A DNA stretch of 5,494 nucleotides from Spirochaetales bacterium (lineage in GTDB: Bacteria; Spirochaetota; Spirochaetia; Sphaerochaetales; Sphaerochaetaceae). The notes under the pieces were generated by a model. The model saw only the letters and a program-made list of their open reading frames with translations, had not been told where the DNA came from and made no database searches. The position numbers and the translations under genes were made by a program. Shown here one piece after another: positions 1-5,126 of this stretch. Location of the stretch: positions 1 through 5,494 of the forward strand of contig JALFYG010000299.1 in NCBI GenBank assembly GCA_022784805.1, given 5' to 3'. Position 1 is the first letter of the stretch, and each line of letters starts with the position of its first letter.

Positions 1-1
1 C

Positions 2-541
2 CTATTAGGTTTCTTTGCTTATTGCGCCATGGAAAACACCATAATGGTTTGGAATGCAACCTATATGGTTTACGGGGGCCTAACAGAGTCAAAGGCAGCA
101 TCCTATGCTTCCCTTTTCTTCTGGGGGATGACCATTGGAAGAATACTGACAGGTTTTGTCGCAGATAGGCTTGGAGACGCTTCCATGATGAGAATCGGAG
201 GAGTTGTGTTGGTGATTTCCATCATCCTCACTCCTTTTGTTCCTATCGGGTACTTCTGGATTTTACTCCTTCTCCTTGGCATCGGATGTGGACCATTCTA
301 CCCGATGATGATGCATCAGACACCTCGCTTATATGGCGTTGACGCTTCCCCTGCCCTAATTGGATTCCAAATGGCATCAGCCTATGTGGGCTCCACATTG
401 GCGCCACCATTCTTTGGTTTCCTTTCAAAGATAGTGGGGATGTGGATTTTCCCTCTTTATCTTGGTGTTTTCTTCGTTATTCTCATCTTTTCTACAGAAA
501 AGAAAAGGTCTCTCCTTTCATCTCTCGGTTTATTAAAGTAG
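2..541 (+). CDS. MFS transporter, C-terminal half (5' end outside window)
   Basis: This is the C-terminal half of a major facilitator superfamily permease of the inner membrane. The frame is open to the left edge, so the Met at base 29 is an internal residue and the true start lies upstream. The visible 179 residues form about six hydrophobic helices, matching TM7-TM12. The first helix carries an acidic residue (Glu11, counted from base 2) in an E-x5-W-x3-Y context, as in fucose-permease-like (FHS-type) sugar transporters. Between the second and third visible helices lies the MFS loop motif GRILTGFVADRLGD (residues 46-59). A GxGCGPFYP-type stretch follows in the fourth helix, and the protein ends in a short basic tail (EKKR). 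The substrate cannot be read from sequence; a sugar or small organic solute is an inference. The NusG-like gene follows after 10 bases, so they are probably co-transcribed. Confidence 0.85.
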   Translation, partial: LLGFFAYCAMENTIMVWNATYMVYGGLTESKAASYASLFFWGMTIGRILTGFVADRLGDASMMRIGGVVLVISIILTPFVPIGYFWILLLLLGIGCGPFYPMMMHQTPRLYGVDASPALIGFQMASAYVGSTLAPPFFGFLSKIVGMWIFPLYLGVFFVILIFSTEKKRSLLSSLGLLK

Positions 542-551
542 AATTCTAGAA

Positions 552-1163
552 ATGAAAAATGATTGGGATTTCTCAGAGGAATTAGAAGACAGAAGAACTC
601 ACCTTGTCACGGTGGGGCACGATAGCTATTGTCTTCAGACCTTGGGAGGAAGAGAAGTAGAGCTGGCAAGGGAATTGAATATCCTCTATAAAGACAAAGA
701 TGCCCTAGCCCTCCCATTTTTGAGAATCACACATAAAAGCGTCAATGGAAAGAAGAGCACATATCAGAAGGTGATGCTCCCTGGCTATGTATTTCTCTTC
801 CTTCCTACAGGCACGGAACCCTCTGAAATAAGAAGAGGTGGTGTCAGTTTCCACTTCGTAAGGAATATCGAAGAGAATGATTATGTCCTTCATGGAAATG
901 ACAAGAAATATGCCCAGTGGGTCTTTAACAACGGCGGTATCATCGGTATGTCAAAGGCCATCAGAGTTAATGGCAGGGTAAGAGTCATCTCCGGGCCACT
1001 CTTTAACATGGTTGGAAATATAAAAGAATACTCCAAGAAGAACAGAAACTGCAGAATTGAAGTCACGCTCTTCAATCGTCTGATCTCCATGTGGCTCCCC
1101 TTCCAATGGGTCGAGGAAGTCCCGGAAGAGAATAAGGCACAAGAAGAATCCAAAGAAAAATAG
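552..1163 (+). CDS. NusG-family specialised elongation/antitermination factor (LoaP/RfaH-like paralogue)
   Basis: This 203-residue protein has the two-domain NusG architecture. The NGN domain spans about residues 24-125: it opens with YCLQTLGGREVELARELN (26-43) and contains the family signature LPGYVFLFL (76-84). The KOW domain spans about 136-190: VRVISGP (143-149), then a Gly-Asn-x-Lys turn and a beta-rich end. A charged Glu/Lys tail closes the protein. NusG proteins bind RNA polymerase through NGN and suppress pausing or termination. The gene is not beside secE and ribosomal protein genes, where housekeeping nusG usually sits. Its NGN also has the longer insert before LPGYVF seen in LoaP-type paralogues. 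I therefore read it as a specialised factor, possibly for long glycan or secondary-metabolite operons (inference). An in-frame TAA at 534-536 makes the ATG at 552 the first start. No clear Shine-Dalgarno precedes it, so coupling to the upstream MFS gene is likely. A terminator hairpin follows directly. Confidence 0.85.
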   Translation: MKNDWDFSEELEDRRTHLVTVGHDSYCLQTLGGREVELARELNILYKDKDALALPFLRITHKSVNGKKSTYQKVMLPGYVFLFLPTGTEPSEIRRGGVSFHFVRNIEENDYVLHGNDKKYAQWVFNNGGIIGMSKAIRVNGRVRVISGPLFNMVGNIKEYSKKNRNCRIEVTLFNRLISMWLPFQWVEEVPEENKAQEESKEK

Positions 1164-1170
1164 TCATAAG

Positions 1171-1197
1171 AATTCCCCTCGTTTTTTGAGGGGAATT
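1171..1197. terminator. Bidirectional hairpin between convergent genes
   Basis: A perfect 10-bp stem (AATTCCCCTC at 1171-1180 with GAGGGGAATT at 1188-1197) closes a 7-base T-rich loop. It lies 7 bases after the NusG-like stop and 4 bases before the end of the convergent methyltransferase gene. The U-tract on the + side is short (TTTCT) and there is none of note on the - side, so it is a moderate terminator. Its symmetry and position suit shared use by both genes. Confidence 0.7.
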
Positions 1198-1201
1198 TCT
1201 A

Positions 1202-3052
1202 TCAGTCTCTATCTTCGTTTTTATCGCTGATTTGACTCTGGAGCCAGAAGGCTGTGGCGCCTTCTCTATTTTTGTTTTCCATGAAGGAATCGTAGCCATA
1301 TGGCTTTGGACTGGACTTCTTTTTTTCGTCTCTACCTCTTCCTTCTCTTCTATACTCGCCACGCTTTTCTTCATCCCTACTGGATCTATATGCTCTGGAT
1401 GTATCGTTATCCCAATCGTCAGAGGAGAATCTTCTGTCTCTTGATGGATAAGAGTCACGCTTATAGTTGTCCCTTCTGCCATCTCTGTCTCTTCTACCAC
1501 CGGAAGTACGGGAATCTGAAGCATAACGGCTGTAGCTTCTCTCTTCTCTGCCATATCCGCGGTCATCTCTTCTGTCGTTGCGTCTATCGTTGAAACGAGA
1601 TTCCCTGTCAGAGTATCTATCGTTTCTTCTATCGCTGTAACGGTCAGAGTCTCTGTCTGAGTATCTGTCATTTCTTCTGTCGTTGTAACGGGAGGAATCT
1701 CTATCGGAGTATCTATCGTTTCTTCTGTCACTATAGCGATCTGAGCCCCTCTCGGAACGTCTGTCATCCCTGCGTACCTCTCCGAAGCTTCTTCTGTCAT
1801 CGTTTCTTCTGTCGCTGTAGCGGGAAGAGCCTCTGTTATCGGAGTACCTATTGTTTCTTCTCTCTCCGTCTCTTCCTCTGTAGGAGTCTGAACGTCTTTC
1901 ACTCCTCTCTCTTCTCTCGCCGCCCTTCTTCTCTTCTCTTTCACTGTAGTCATCGAAGGAAAAAGCTCTTGGAGCAGCCTTTACTCTCTTTTCCCCTTTT
2001 TCCATGCTCTTCTCTTCGTTCAGCACCAGCCTTTCAGGTGCTCCTTCTGTCTCTTTGATTTCGTCCATTTTTTTATTCCTGTCCCCGCTATTATAGTCTT
2101 TTCTTGTTTTTCGGGGTTTCTTCGCCATTTCCCAGACCCTGCAGCTTCTTCTCTTGGTGGAGAAGTTCATTGCAGTGACTTCCTTTGTTATCTCTTTTAT
2201 TTCATACCATGGGTTCAGGATATTTCTATCCAAACCGAAACCGCTTAGATTCTCTGAGAATAACACTATTCCATCATCAGAGAGAATCTTCCAAATAGCG
2301 GCAAGGAAAGGTACGTGATCCTTTTTTACATCAAAATCCTCAGCCTTATGAGAGTTTGAAAATGCAGGGGGATCGAATATTACGATATCATAACGTCTTT
2401 TTTCTTCCACTGCCCTTTCAAGAAAAGATCTGGCATCCTCCGCCACAACCTTATATTTACTTTCATCTAAGAATCCATTTCTTTCCAAGTTTCGTCTAGA
2501 CCAAGCTGTGTAGACATTGGAAAGATCCACACTTTCAACGCTTTCAGCACCGCCTTTGGCAGCGTAGACGCTGAAAGACGAGGTATAAGAGAAGATGTTC
2601 AAGACACGCTGGTTCTGGGACATCTCCATTAAGAGTCTCCTGTTCTCAGCCATATCCAAGAAGAGCCCAGTATCTACATACTTCTTGAGCTCGCATTCAA
2701 AGGAGAGGCCATTTTCCTTCACGATCACCGGGCACTCTTCAGTTCCCTTCTCGTGTTGTTCCCTGCCCTCTCTCTTCTTCCTTTCCTTCCAGATAACCTT
2801 GTCTCTTTCAATGTAGAGAAAACGGGAGACTATATCGATGATCTCTGTTATTTCGTCATCGCCTCTGGCCTCATCTTGATAATCCATGATCCTGGCATAA
2901 GGCCCATAGATGTCTACAGTAAGCTCCAGTCCTTCAAGAAGTCTGTCATAAACCCTACATACATCTGAATCGGTGTTCTTCATCCAGCGTCTGGCTTCAA
3001 GACCCTGAGATTTGAGGATTTTCCCGAAATCCTTTTTTAGATATTCTTCCAC
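1202..3052 (-). CDS. RlmK-like class I SAM-dependent rRNA methyltransferase with long Arg/Asp/Ser-rich C-terminal tail
   Basis: This 616-residue protein has two parts. Residues 1-310 match the RlmK half of E. coli RlmKL (23S rRNA m7G2069 methyltransferase) and the related RlmI family. Visible features are CRVYD near 32-36, LKKYVDTGLFLD (122-133), SAM motif I VLNIFSYTSSFSVYAAKGG (150-168), acidic D176 ending motif II, the catalytic-type motif FDPPAFSNS (226-234), then EDFDVKKDH (238-246), and a basic end FSTKRRSCRVWEM (297-309). In gammaproteobacteria RlmK is fused to RlmL; here it stands alone. Residues 311-616 are low complexity: in 371-540 about one third are Arg, mixed with Asp, Ser, Asn and Tyr, including a 16-residue tandem repeat. 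This tail is not part of RlmK and is probably a disordered RNA-binding segment (inference). The start is GTG: an in-frame TAA at 3062-3064 rules out anything further upstream, and a weak AGGA lies 12 bases before it. The exact rRNA target is not provable here; RlmI-type specificity is the alternative. Confidence 0.88.
   Translation of the reverse strand: MEEYLKKDFGKILKSQGLEARRWMKNTDSDVCRVYDRLLEGLELTVDIYGPYARIMDYQDEARGDDEITEIIDIVSRFLYIERDKVIWKERKKREGREQHEKGTEECPVIVKENGLSFECELKKYVDTGLFLDMAENRRLLMEMSQNQRVLNIFSYTSSFSVYAAKGGAESVESVDLSNVYTAWSRRNLERNGFLDESKYKVVAEDARSFLERAVEEKRRYDIVIFDPPAFSNSHKAEDFDVKKDHVPFLAAIWKILSDDGIVLFSENLSGFGLDRNILNPWYEIKEITKEVTAMNFSTKRRSCRVWEMAKKPRKTRKDYNSGDRNKKMDEIKETEGAPERLVLNEEKSMEKGEKRVKAAPRAFSFDDYSEREEKKGGERRERSERRSDSYRGRDGERRNNRYSDNRGSSRYSDRRNDDRRSFGEVRRDDRRSERGSDRYSDRRNDRYSDRDSSRYNDRRNDRYSDRDSDRYSDRRNDRYSDRESRFNDRRNDRRDDRGYGREERSYSRYASDSRTSGGRRDRDGRRDNYKRDSYPSRDRRFSSDDWDNDTSRAYRSSRDEEKRGEYRREGRGRDEKKKSSPKPYGYDSFMENKNREGATAFWLQSQISDKNEDRD
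1313..1942 (-). other. Coding region for the Arg/Asp/Ser/Tyr-rich disordered tail
   Basis: This region covers residues 371-580 of the methyltransferase. Counting 371-540 gives 55 Arg and 31 Asp in 170 residues, with Ser, Tyr, Asn and Gly filling most of the rest. It is a mixed-charge polyampholyte like the RGG or RD-rich tails of RNA helicases and RNA-binding proteins. Aromatic Tyr residues are spaced regularly between Arg residues, a pattern known to favour RNA binding and condensate formation in other proteins. That role here is an inference. The tail is bracketed by less repetitive segments at about 311-370 and 583-610. Confidence 0.75.
1547..1738 (-). repeat. 48-bp tandem repeat inside the methyltransferase tail (three full copies plus a degenerate fourth)
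   Basis: Residues 439-454, 455-470 and 471-486 are three in-register copies of a 16-residue unit of the form RY(S/N)DRRNDRYSDR followed by three variable residues. A degenerate fourth copy runs to residue 502. On the + strand the word GAGTATCT recurs at 1611, 1659 and 1707, exactly 48 bases apart. Each unit is itself two diverged 8-residue halves (RYSDRRND / RYSDRDSS). Scattered single halves occur upstream in the protein, for example around 402-418. The copies differ at many synonymous codon positions, so they are not a fresh duplication. Confidence 0.9.
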
Positions 3053-3136
3053 ATCACGATATTATCCTATCGGGAAGAAAAAAAACAGTGGGTTCCATTT
3101 GTTGTTTCCCCATCTATGAGTTAATATTTATCTAAC
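3053..3136. promoter_or_regulatory. Divergent intergenic promoter region
   Basis: These 84 bases separate the start codons of the methyltransferase gene (-) and the 161-residue gene (+), so both promoters must lie here or inside the genes. On the + strand TTGTTG (3099-3104) and TAATAT (3122-3127) are 17 bases apart, a weak sigma70-like pair that would start transcription only a few bases before the ATG at 3137. On the - strand GATAAT (3066-3061) could be a -10 element, with no convincing -35. Neither gene shows a strong Shine-Dalgarno. An A-run (3078-3085) lies in the middle. Confidence 0.4.
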
Positions 3137-3622
3137 ATGTATGACGAAGAGACACTAGAGTTTATAAAAGAAAGGGAAGAAAAGCTTGGAGGCCCGCTTC
3201 TTTTACGCACCTATGCCACATGGTTTGCAGAAGTCGGGGGTGAAAGAAGAGAGTTCGGAGTATTCATGTACTCTGATGGCAACACTTTGGTAATAGAAGA
3301 CTTCTTCAGGCCGGCAAAAGTCTTGGGATATGAATTGGAGACCAAGAGGGAAAAGGCAAGGAAGAAAGAATATAGGAAGATGGAGATTCTTCTTCCTGTA
3401 AAGGATATCAGCGAAGTTCAGCTTGTCACCAAAGGAAGAGCTGAAGAAGCTTTGAAGACCGGTAATGTGGATATAAAGGCAGCAGGTGGAATGTCGAAGC
3501 TCTTTAGTCGTACTTTCACCATGATAAAAGCAGGAGAAAGAACATTCTTCTTTGAGATTCCTGATCACAAAGCATTTAAGAACGATATTAATAAATTCAA
3601 AAATAAGGAGAACACACAATGA
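3137..3622 (+). CDS. Conserved-looking hypothetical protein, possible PH/GRAM-like beta-rich domain
   Basis: I do not recognise this 161-residue protein. It has no signal peptide, no membrane segment and no cysteine. It opens with a charged helix (residues 1-18) and continues with alternating beta-like stretches: GVFMYSDGNTLVIEDF (41-56), a very basic segment (REKARKKEYRK, 71-81), MEILLPVKDISEVQLV (82-97), then SRTFTMIKAGERTFFFEIP (124-142) and a closing amphipathic helix (145-156). The order, with I-x-x-V after a strand and a final strand plus helix, is reminiscent of bacterial PH-like or GRAM-like domains (inference only). The ATG at 3137 is the first start after an in-frame TAA (3122-3124) and has no Shine-Dalgarno. 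Its stop overlaps the phosphomannomutase start (ATGA at 3619-3622), so the two are co-transcribed and probably translationally coupled. This hints at a role near sugar-phosphate or envelope metabolism. Confidence 0.8.
   Translation: MYDEETLEFIKEREEKLGGPLLLRTYATWFAEVGGERREFGVFMYSDGNTLVIEDFFRPAKVLGYELETKREKARKKEYRKMEILLPVKDISEVQLVTKGRAEEALKTGNVDIKAAGGMSKLFSRTFTMIKAGERTFFFEIPDHKAFKNDINKFKNKENTQ
3605..3610 (+). promoter_or_regulatory. Shine-Dalgarno for the phosphomannomutase gene
   Basis: AAGGAG lies 8 bases before the ATG at 3619, inside the last codons of the preceding gene. It is the only strong ribosome binding site in this window and fixes the phosphomannomutase start. Confidence 0.85.
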
Positions 3623-4962
3623 GCGCATTCAAGGCATATGACATCCGTGGAGTATGGGGTGTGGACTTTAATGAAGACACAGTCTATAAAATCGGATATT
3701 TCTTACCTGAACTATTAAATACAGACCATGTAGTAGTAGGACGTGACGTCAGAGCATCATCCCCTATCATCCACGATAGACTTATCCAGGGAATCAACGA
3801 CAGAGGAGCTGACGTTTGGGATTTGGGCCTCAGCACAACGCCAATGGTATATTGGGCAACAACACACCTTAATGCTGATGCTTCCGTCCAGATCACCGCT
3901 TCCCATAACCCAGCTGAGTACAATGGCCTTAAGATCAGCCGCACTGGTGCTCTTCCGGTCGGTGGAGACAGTGGCCTCAAAGACCTTGAGAAGATGGTAA
4001 ACGAGAAGGAAGTCGTTCCTGTAGAGAAGAAGGGAAAGGTAAAAGACTATTCTTATGTAAGAGACGAATATGTGGAATATTTCCTTCCTCTTTCCAAGGG
4101 ACTAGAAGACTTGAATCTCTCCGTTGACTGCTCCAACGGTATGTCCAACTTAGTCATCAAAGACATTCTTGCAAACAATAAGAATGTCCACTATATCTAT
4201 GACACCTTCGACGGAACATTCCCTAATCATGAGCCAAACCCTCTCGAGGAGAAGAACTGCAGAGATCTTGAAAAAGAAGTATTGAAGAATAACAGCGACG
4301 TCGGAGTAATCTACGACGGAGACGCAGACAGAGTCATCTTTGTTGATGACAAGGGCCAGTGGATCCAGCCAGACTACGTAACTGCTGTTCTTGGTTATTA
4401 CTATGCAAAGAAAGGAAGAAAGGGAAATGCCCTTTGTGACATCAGAACAAGTAAGAGTACAACAGATTACCTTGAGAAGAATGGCTGGAACTGCACTCTT
4501 TGGAAGGTAGGACACGCATTTGCAAAGATCAAAATCAGAGAGATAAAGGGTATCTTCGGTGGAGAACTTGCAGGCCACTACTACTTCCAGGACTTCGGCA
4601 ACTGCGACAGTGGTGTCCTCGCTTCCCTCTTGGTTCTTCATGTAGTCGAGGATTTGAAGAAGGAAGGAAAGAAGCTTTCAGATCTCCTCTCTGAAGTGAT
4701 CACATATGCTAACTCAAGAGAAACTAACTTCAAACTTGAGAACAAAGATGGAGCCATCAAGGCACTCTATGAAAAGTATGCACCGAATGCTCTGAAGGTC
4801 ATGGACTTCGATGGCTATAGAATCGAGTATGCAGACTGGTGGTTCAATGTACGTAAATCAAATACAGAACCTTACCTCAGAATAGTAGCTGAAGCTAAGG
4901 ACGAGGGACTCCTGAAGGAAAAGATGGAAGAGATATCAGCCATCATTCATCAATTCAACTGA
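3619..4962 (+). CDS. manB: Phosphomannomutase/phosphoglucomutase (ManB/CpsG type)
   Basis: This cytoplasmic alpha-D-phosphohexomutase interconverts mannose-6-phosphate and mannose-1-phosphate, feeding GDP-mannose and glycan synthesis. Many relatives also act on glucose phosphates. At 447 residues it is full length for the family. All four domain signatures are present: YDIRG (7-11) at the N-terminus; the phosphoserine loop TASHNP (93-98) with catalytic Ser95; the Mg-binding loop DGDADR (233-238); the sugar-recognition loop GGELAGH (314-320); and the phosphate-binding loop RKSNTEP (412-418). The segment HYYFQDFGNCDSG (320-332) and the WFNVR-SNTEP ending resemble E. coli CpsG/ManB more than phosphoglucosamine mutase, which would read differently around the serine loop. 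The start is set by AAGGAG 8 bases upstream and by the 4-base overlap with the upstream gene. A strong terminator begins 6 bases after the stop, so this is the last gene of a two-gene operon. Confidence 0.93.
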   Translation: MSAFKAYDIRGVWGVDFNEDTVYKIGYFLPELLNTDHVVVGRDVRASSPIIHDRLIQGINDRGADVWDLGLSTTPMVYWATTHLNADASVQITASHNPAEYNGLKISRTGALPVGGDSGLKDLEKMVNEKEVVPVEKKGKVKDYSYVRDEYVEYFLPLSKGLEDLNLSVDCSNGMSNLVIKDILANNKNVHYIYDTFDGTFPNHEPNPLEEKNCRDLEKEVLKNNSDVGVIYDGDADRVIFVDDKGQWIQPDYVTAVLGYYYAKKGRKGNALCDIRTSKSTTDYLEKNGWNCTLWKVGHAFAKIKIREIKGIFGGELAGHYYFQDFGNCDSGVLASLLVLHVVEDLKKEGKKLSDLLSEVITYANSRETNFKLENKDGAIKALYEKYAPNALKVMDFDGYRIEYADWWFNVRKSNTEPYLRIVAEAKDEGLLKEKMEEISAIIHQFN

Positions 4963-4967
4963 CATTC

Positions 4968-4990
4968 TGCCACCTTCGGGTGGCATTTTT
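4968..4990 (+). terminator. Rho-independent terminator with cUUCGg tetraloop
   Basis: A perfect 7-bp stem (TGCCACC at 4968-4974 with GGTGGCA at 4979-4985) is closed by a C(UUCG)G tetraloop, an unusually stable loop, and is followed by five T residues (4986-4990). It lies immediately after the phosphomannomutase stop and ends that operon. Confidence 0.95.
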
Positions 4991-5020
4991 AATACCCCAA
5001 GGATAGGTAATAATCTAGCT

Positions 5021-5049
5021 CTTTTATTAATTTCATAAAACAATAAAAG
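5021..5049. repeat. Inverted repeat in AT-rich spacer
   Basis: CTTTTATT (5021-5028) and AATAAAAG (5042-5049) are perfect inverted 8-mers with a 13-base spacer. The arms are almost all A/T, so a stable RNA hairpin is unlikely. A protein-binding site or chance are both possible. The word TTATTAAT occurs at 5024 and again at 5052, inside the adjacent palindrome. Confidence 0.45.
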
Positions 5050-5050
5050 T

Positions 5051-5062
5051 GTTATTAATAAC
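5051..5062. promoter_or_regulatory. Perfect 12-bp palindrome, candidate operator for the alcohol dehydrogenase gene
   Basis: GTTATTAATAAC reads the same on both strands. It ends 3 bases before the likely -10 region of the downstream gene and covers the place where a -35 element would sit, the usual position of a repressor site. The half-sites GTTA/TAAC recall Rex redox-repressor sites, which often control alcohol dehydrogenases. The spacing between the half-sites is 4 bases rather than the 6 of the Rex consensus, so the regulator is left unassigned. Confidence 0.45.
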
Positions 5063-5065
5063 GTT

Positions 5066-5076
5066 TATACTATAAA
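5066..5076 (+). promoter_or_regulatory. Putative -10 region for the alcohol dehydrogenase gene
   Basis: TATACT (5066-5071) and the overlapping TATAAA (5071-5076) are good -10 candidates about 50 bases before the ATG at 5127. There is no convincing TTGACA-like -35. The upstream palindrome overlaps that position, consistent with a regulated promoter. Confidence 0.4.
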
Positions 5077-5126
5077 ATGTCAGAATAAATAGTGACCATT
5101 CAAGGCTTTTTAATTATCATCAAGCC

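Noticed and set aside
541..1175. GAATTC sites at 541 and 1170 flanking the NusG-like gene
   Set aside because: They could look like insertion or cloning boundaries, but a 6-base word recurs by chance; the second is part of the terminator stem and no other boundary signal is present.
1232..1593. Two + strand open frames opposite the Arg-rich tail
   Set aside because: They are antisense shadows of the repeat region with no ribosome binding site or family-like sequence; the - strand frame has a clear catalytic domain.
1560..1840. Regular repeat spacing suggestive of a CRISPR array
   Set aside because: The repeats are contiguous, in frame and encode a protein repeat; there are no unique spacers or palindromic repeat units.
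1072..1953. A 293-codon open frame on the - strand, rich in Thr, Glu and Ile repeats
   Set aside because: It is an alternate frame of the methyltransferase tail, open only because the 48-bp repeat is a multiple of three and lacks stops in that frame. It also runs through the terminator hairpin and into the antisense of the NusG-like gene. It has no recognisable domain.
4150..4641. A 163-codon open frame on the - strand inside the phosphomannomutase gene
   Set aside because: It lies wholly antisense to a full-length gene with all family motifs, and its translation has no recognisable pattern.
5051..5062. Assignment of the palindrome as a Rex operator
   Set aside because: Half-sites are similar, but the gap between GTTA and TAAC is 4 bases instead of 6 and the outer TT/AA bases are missing.
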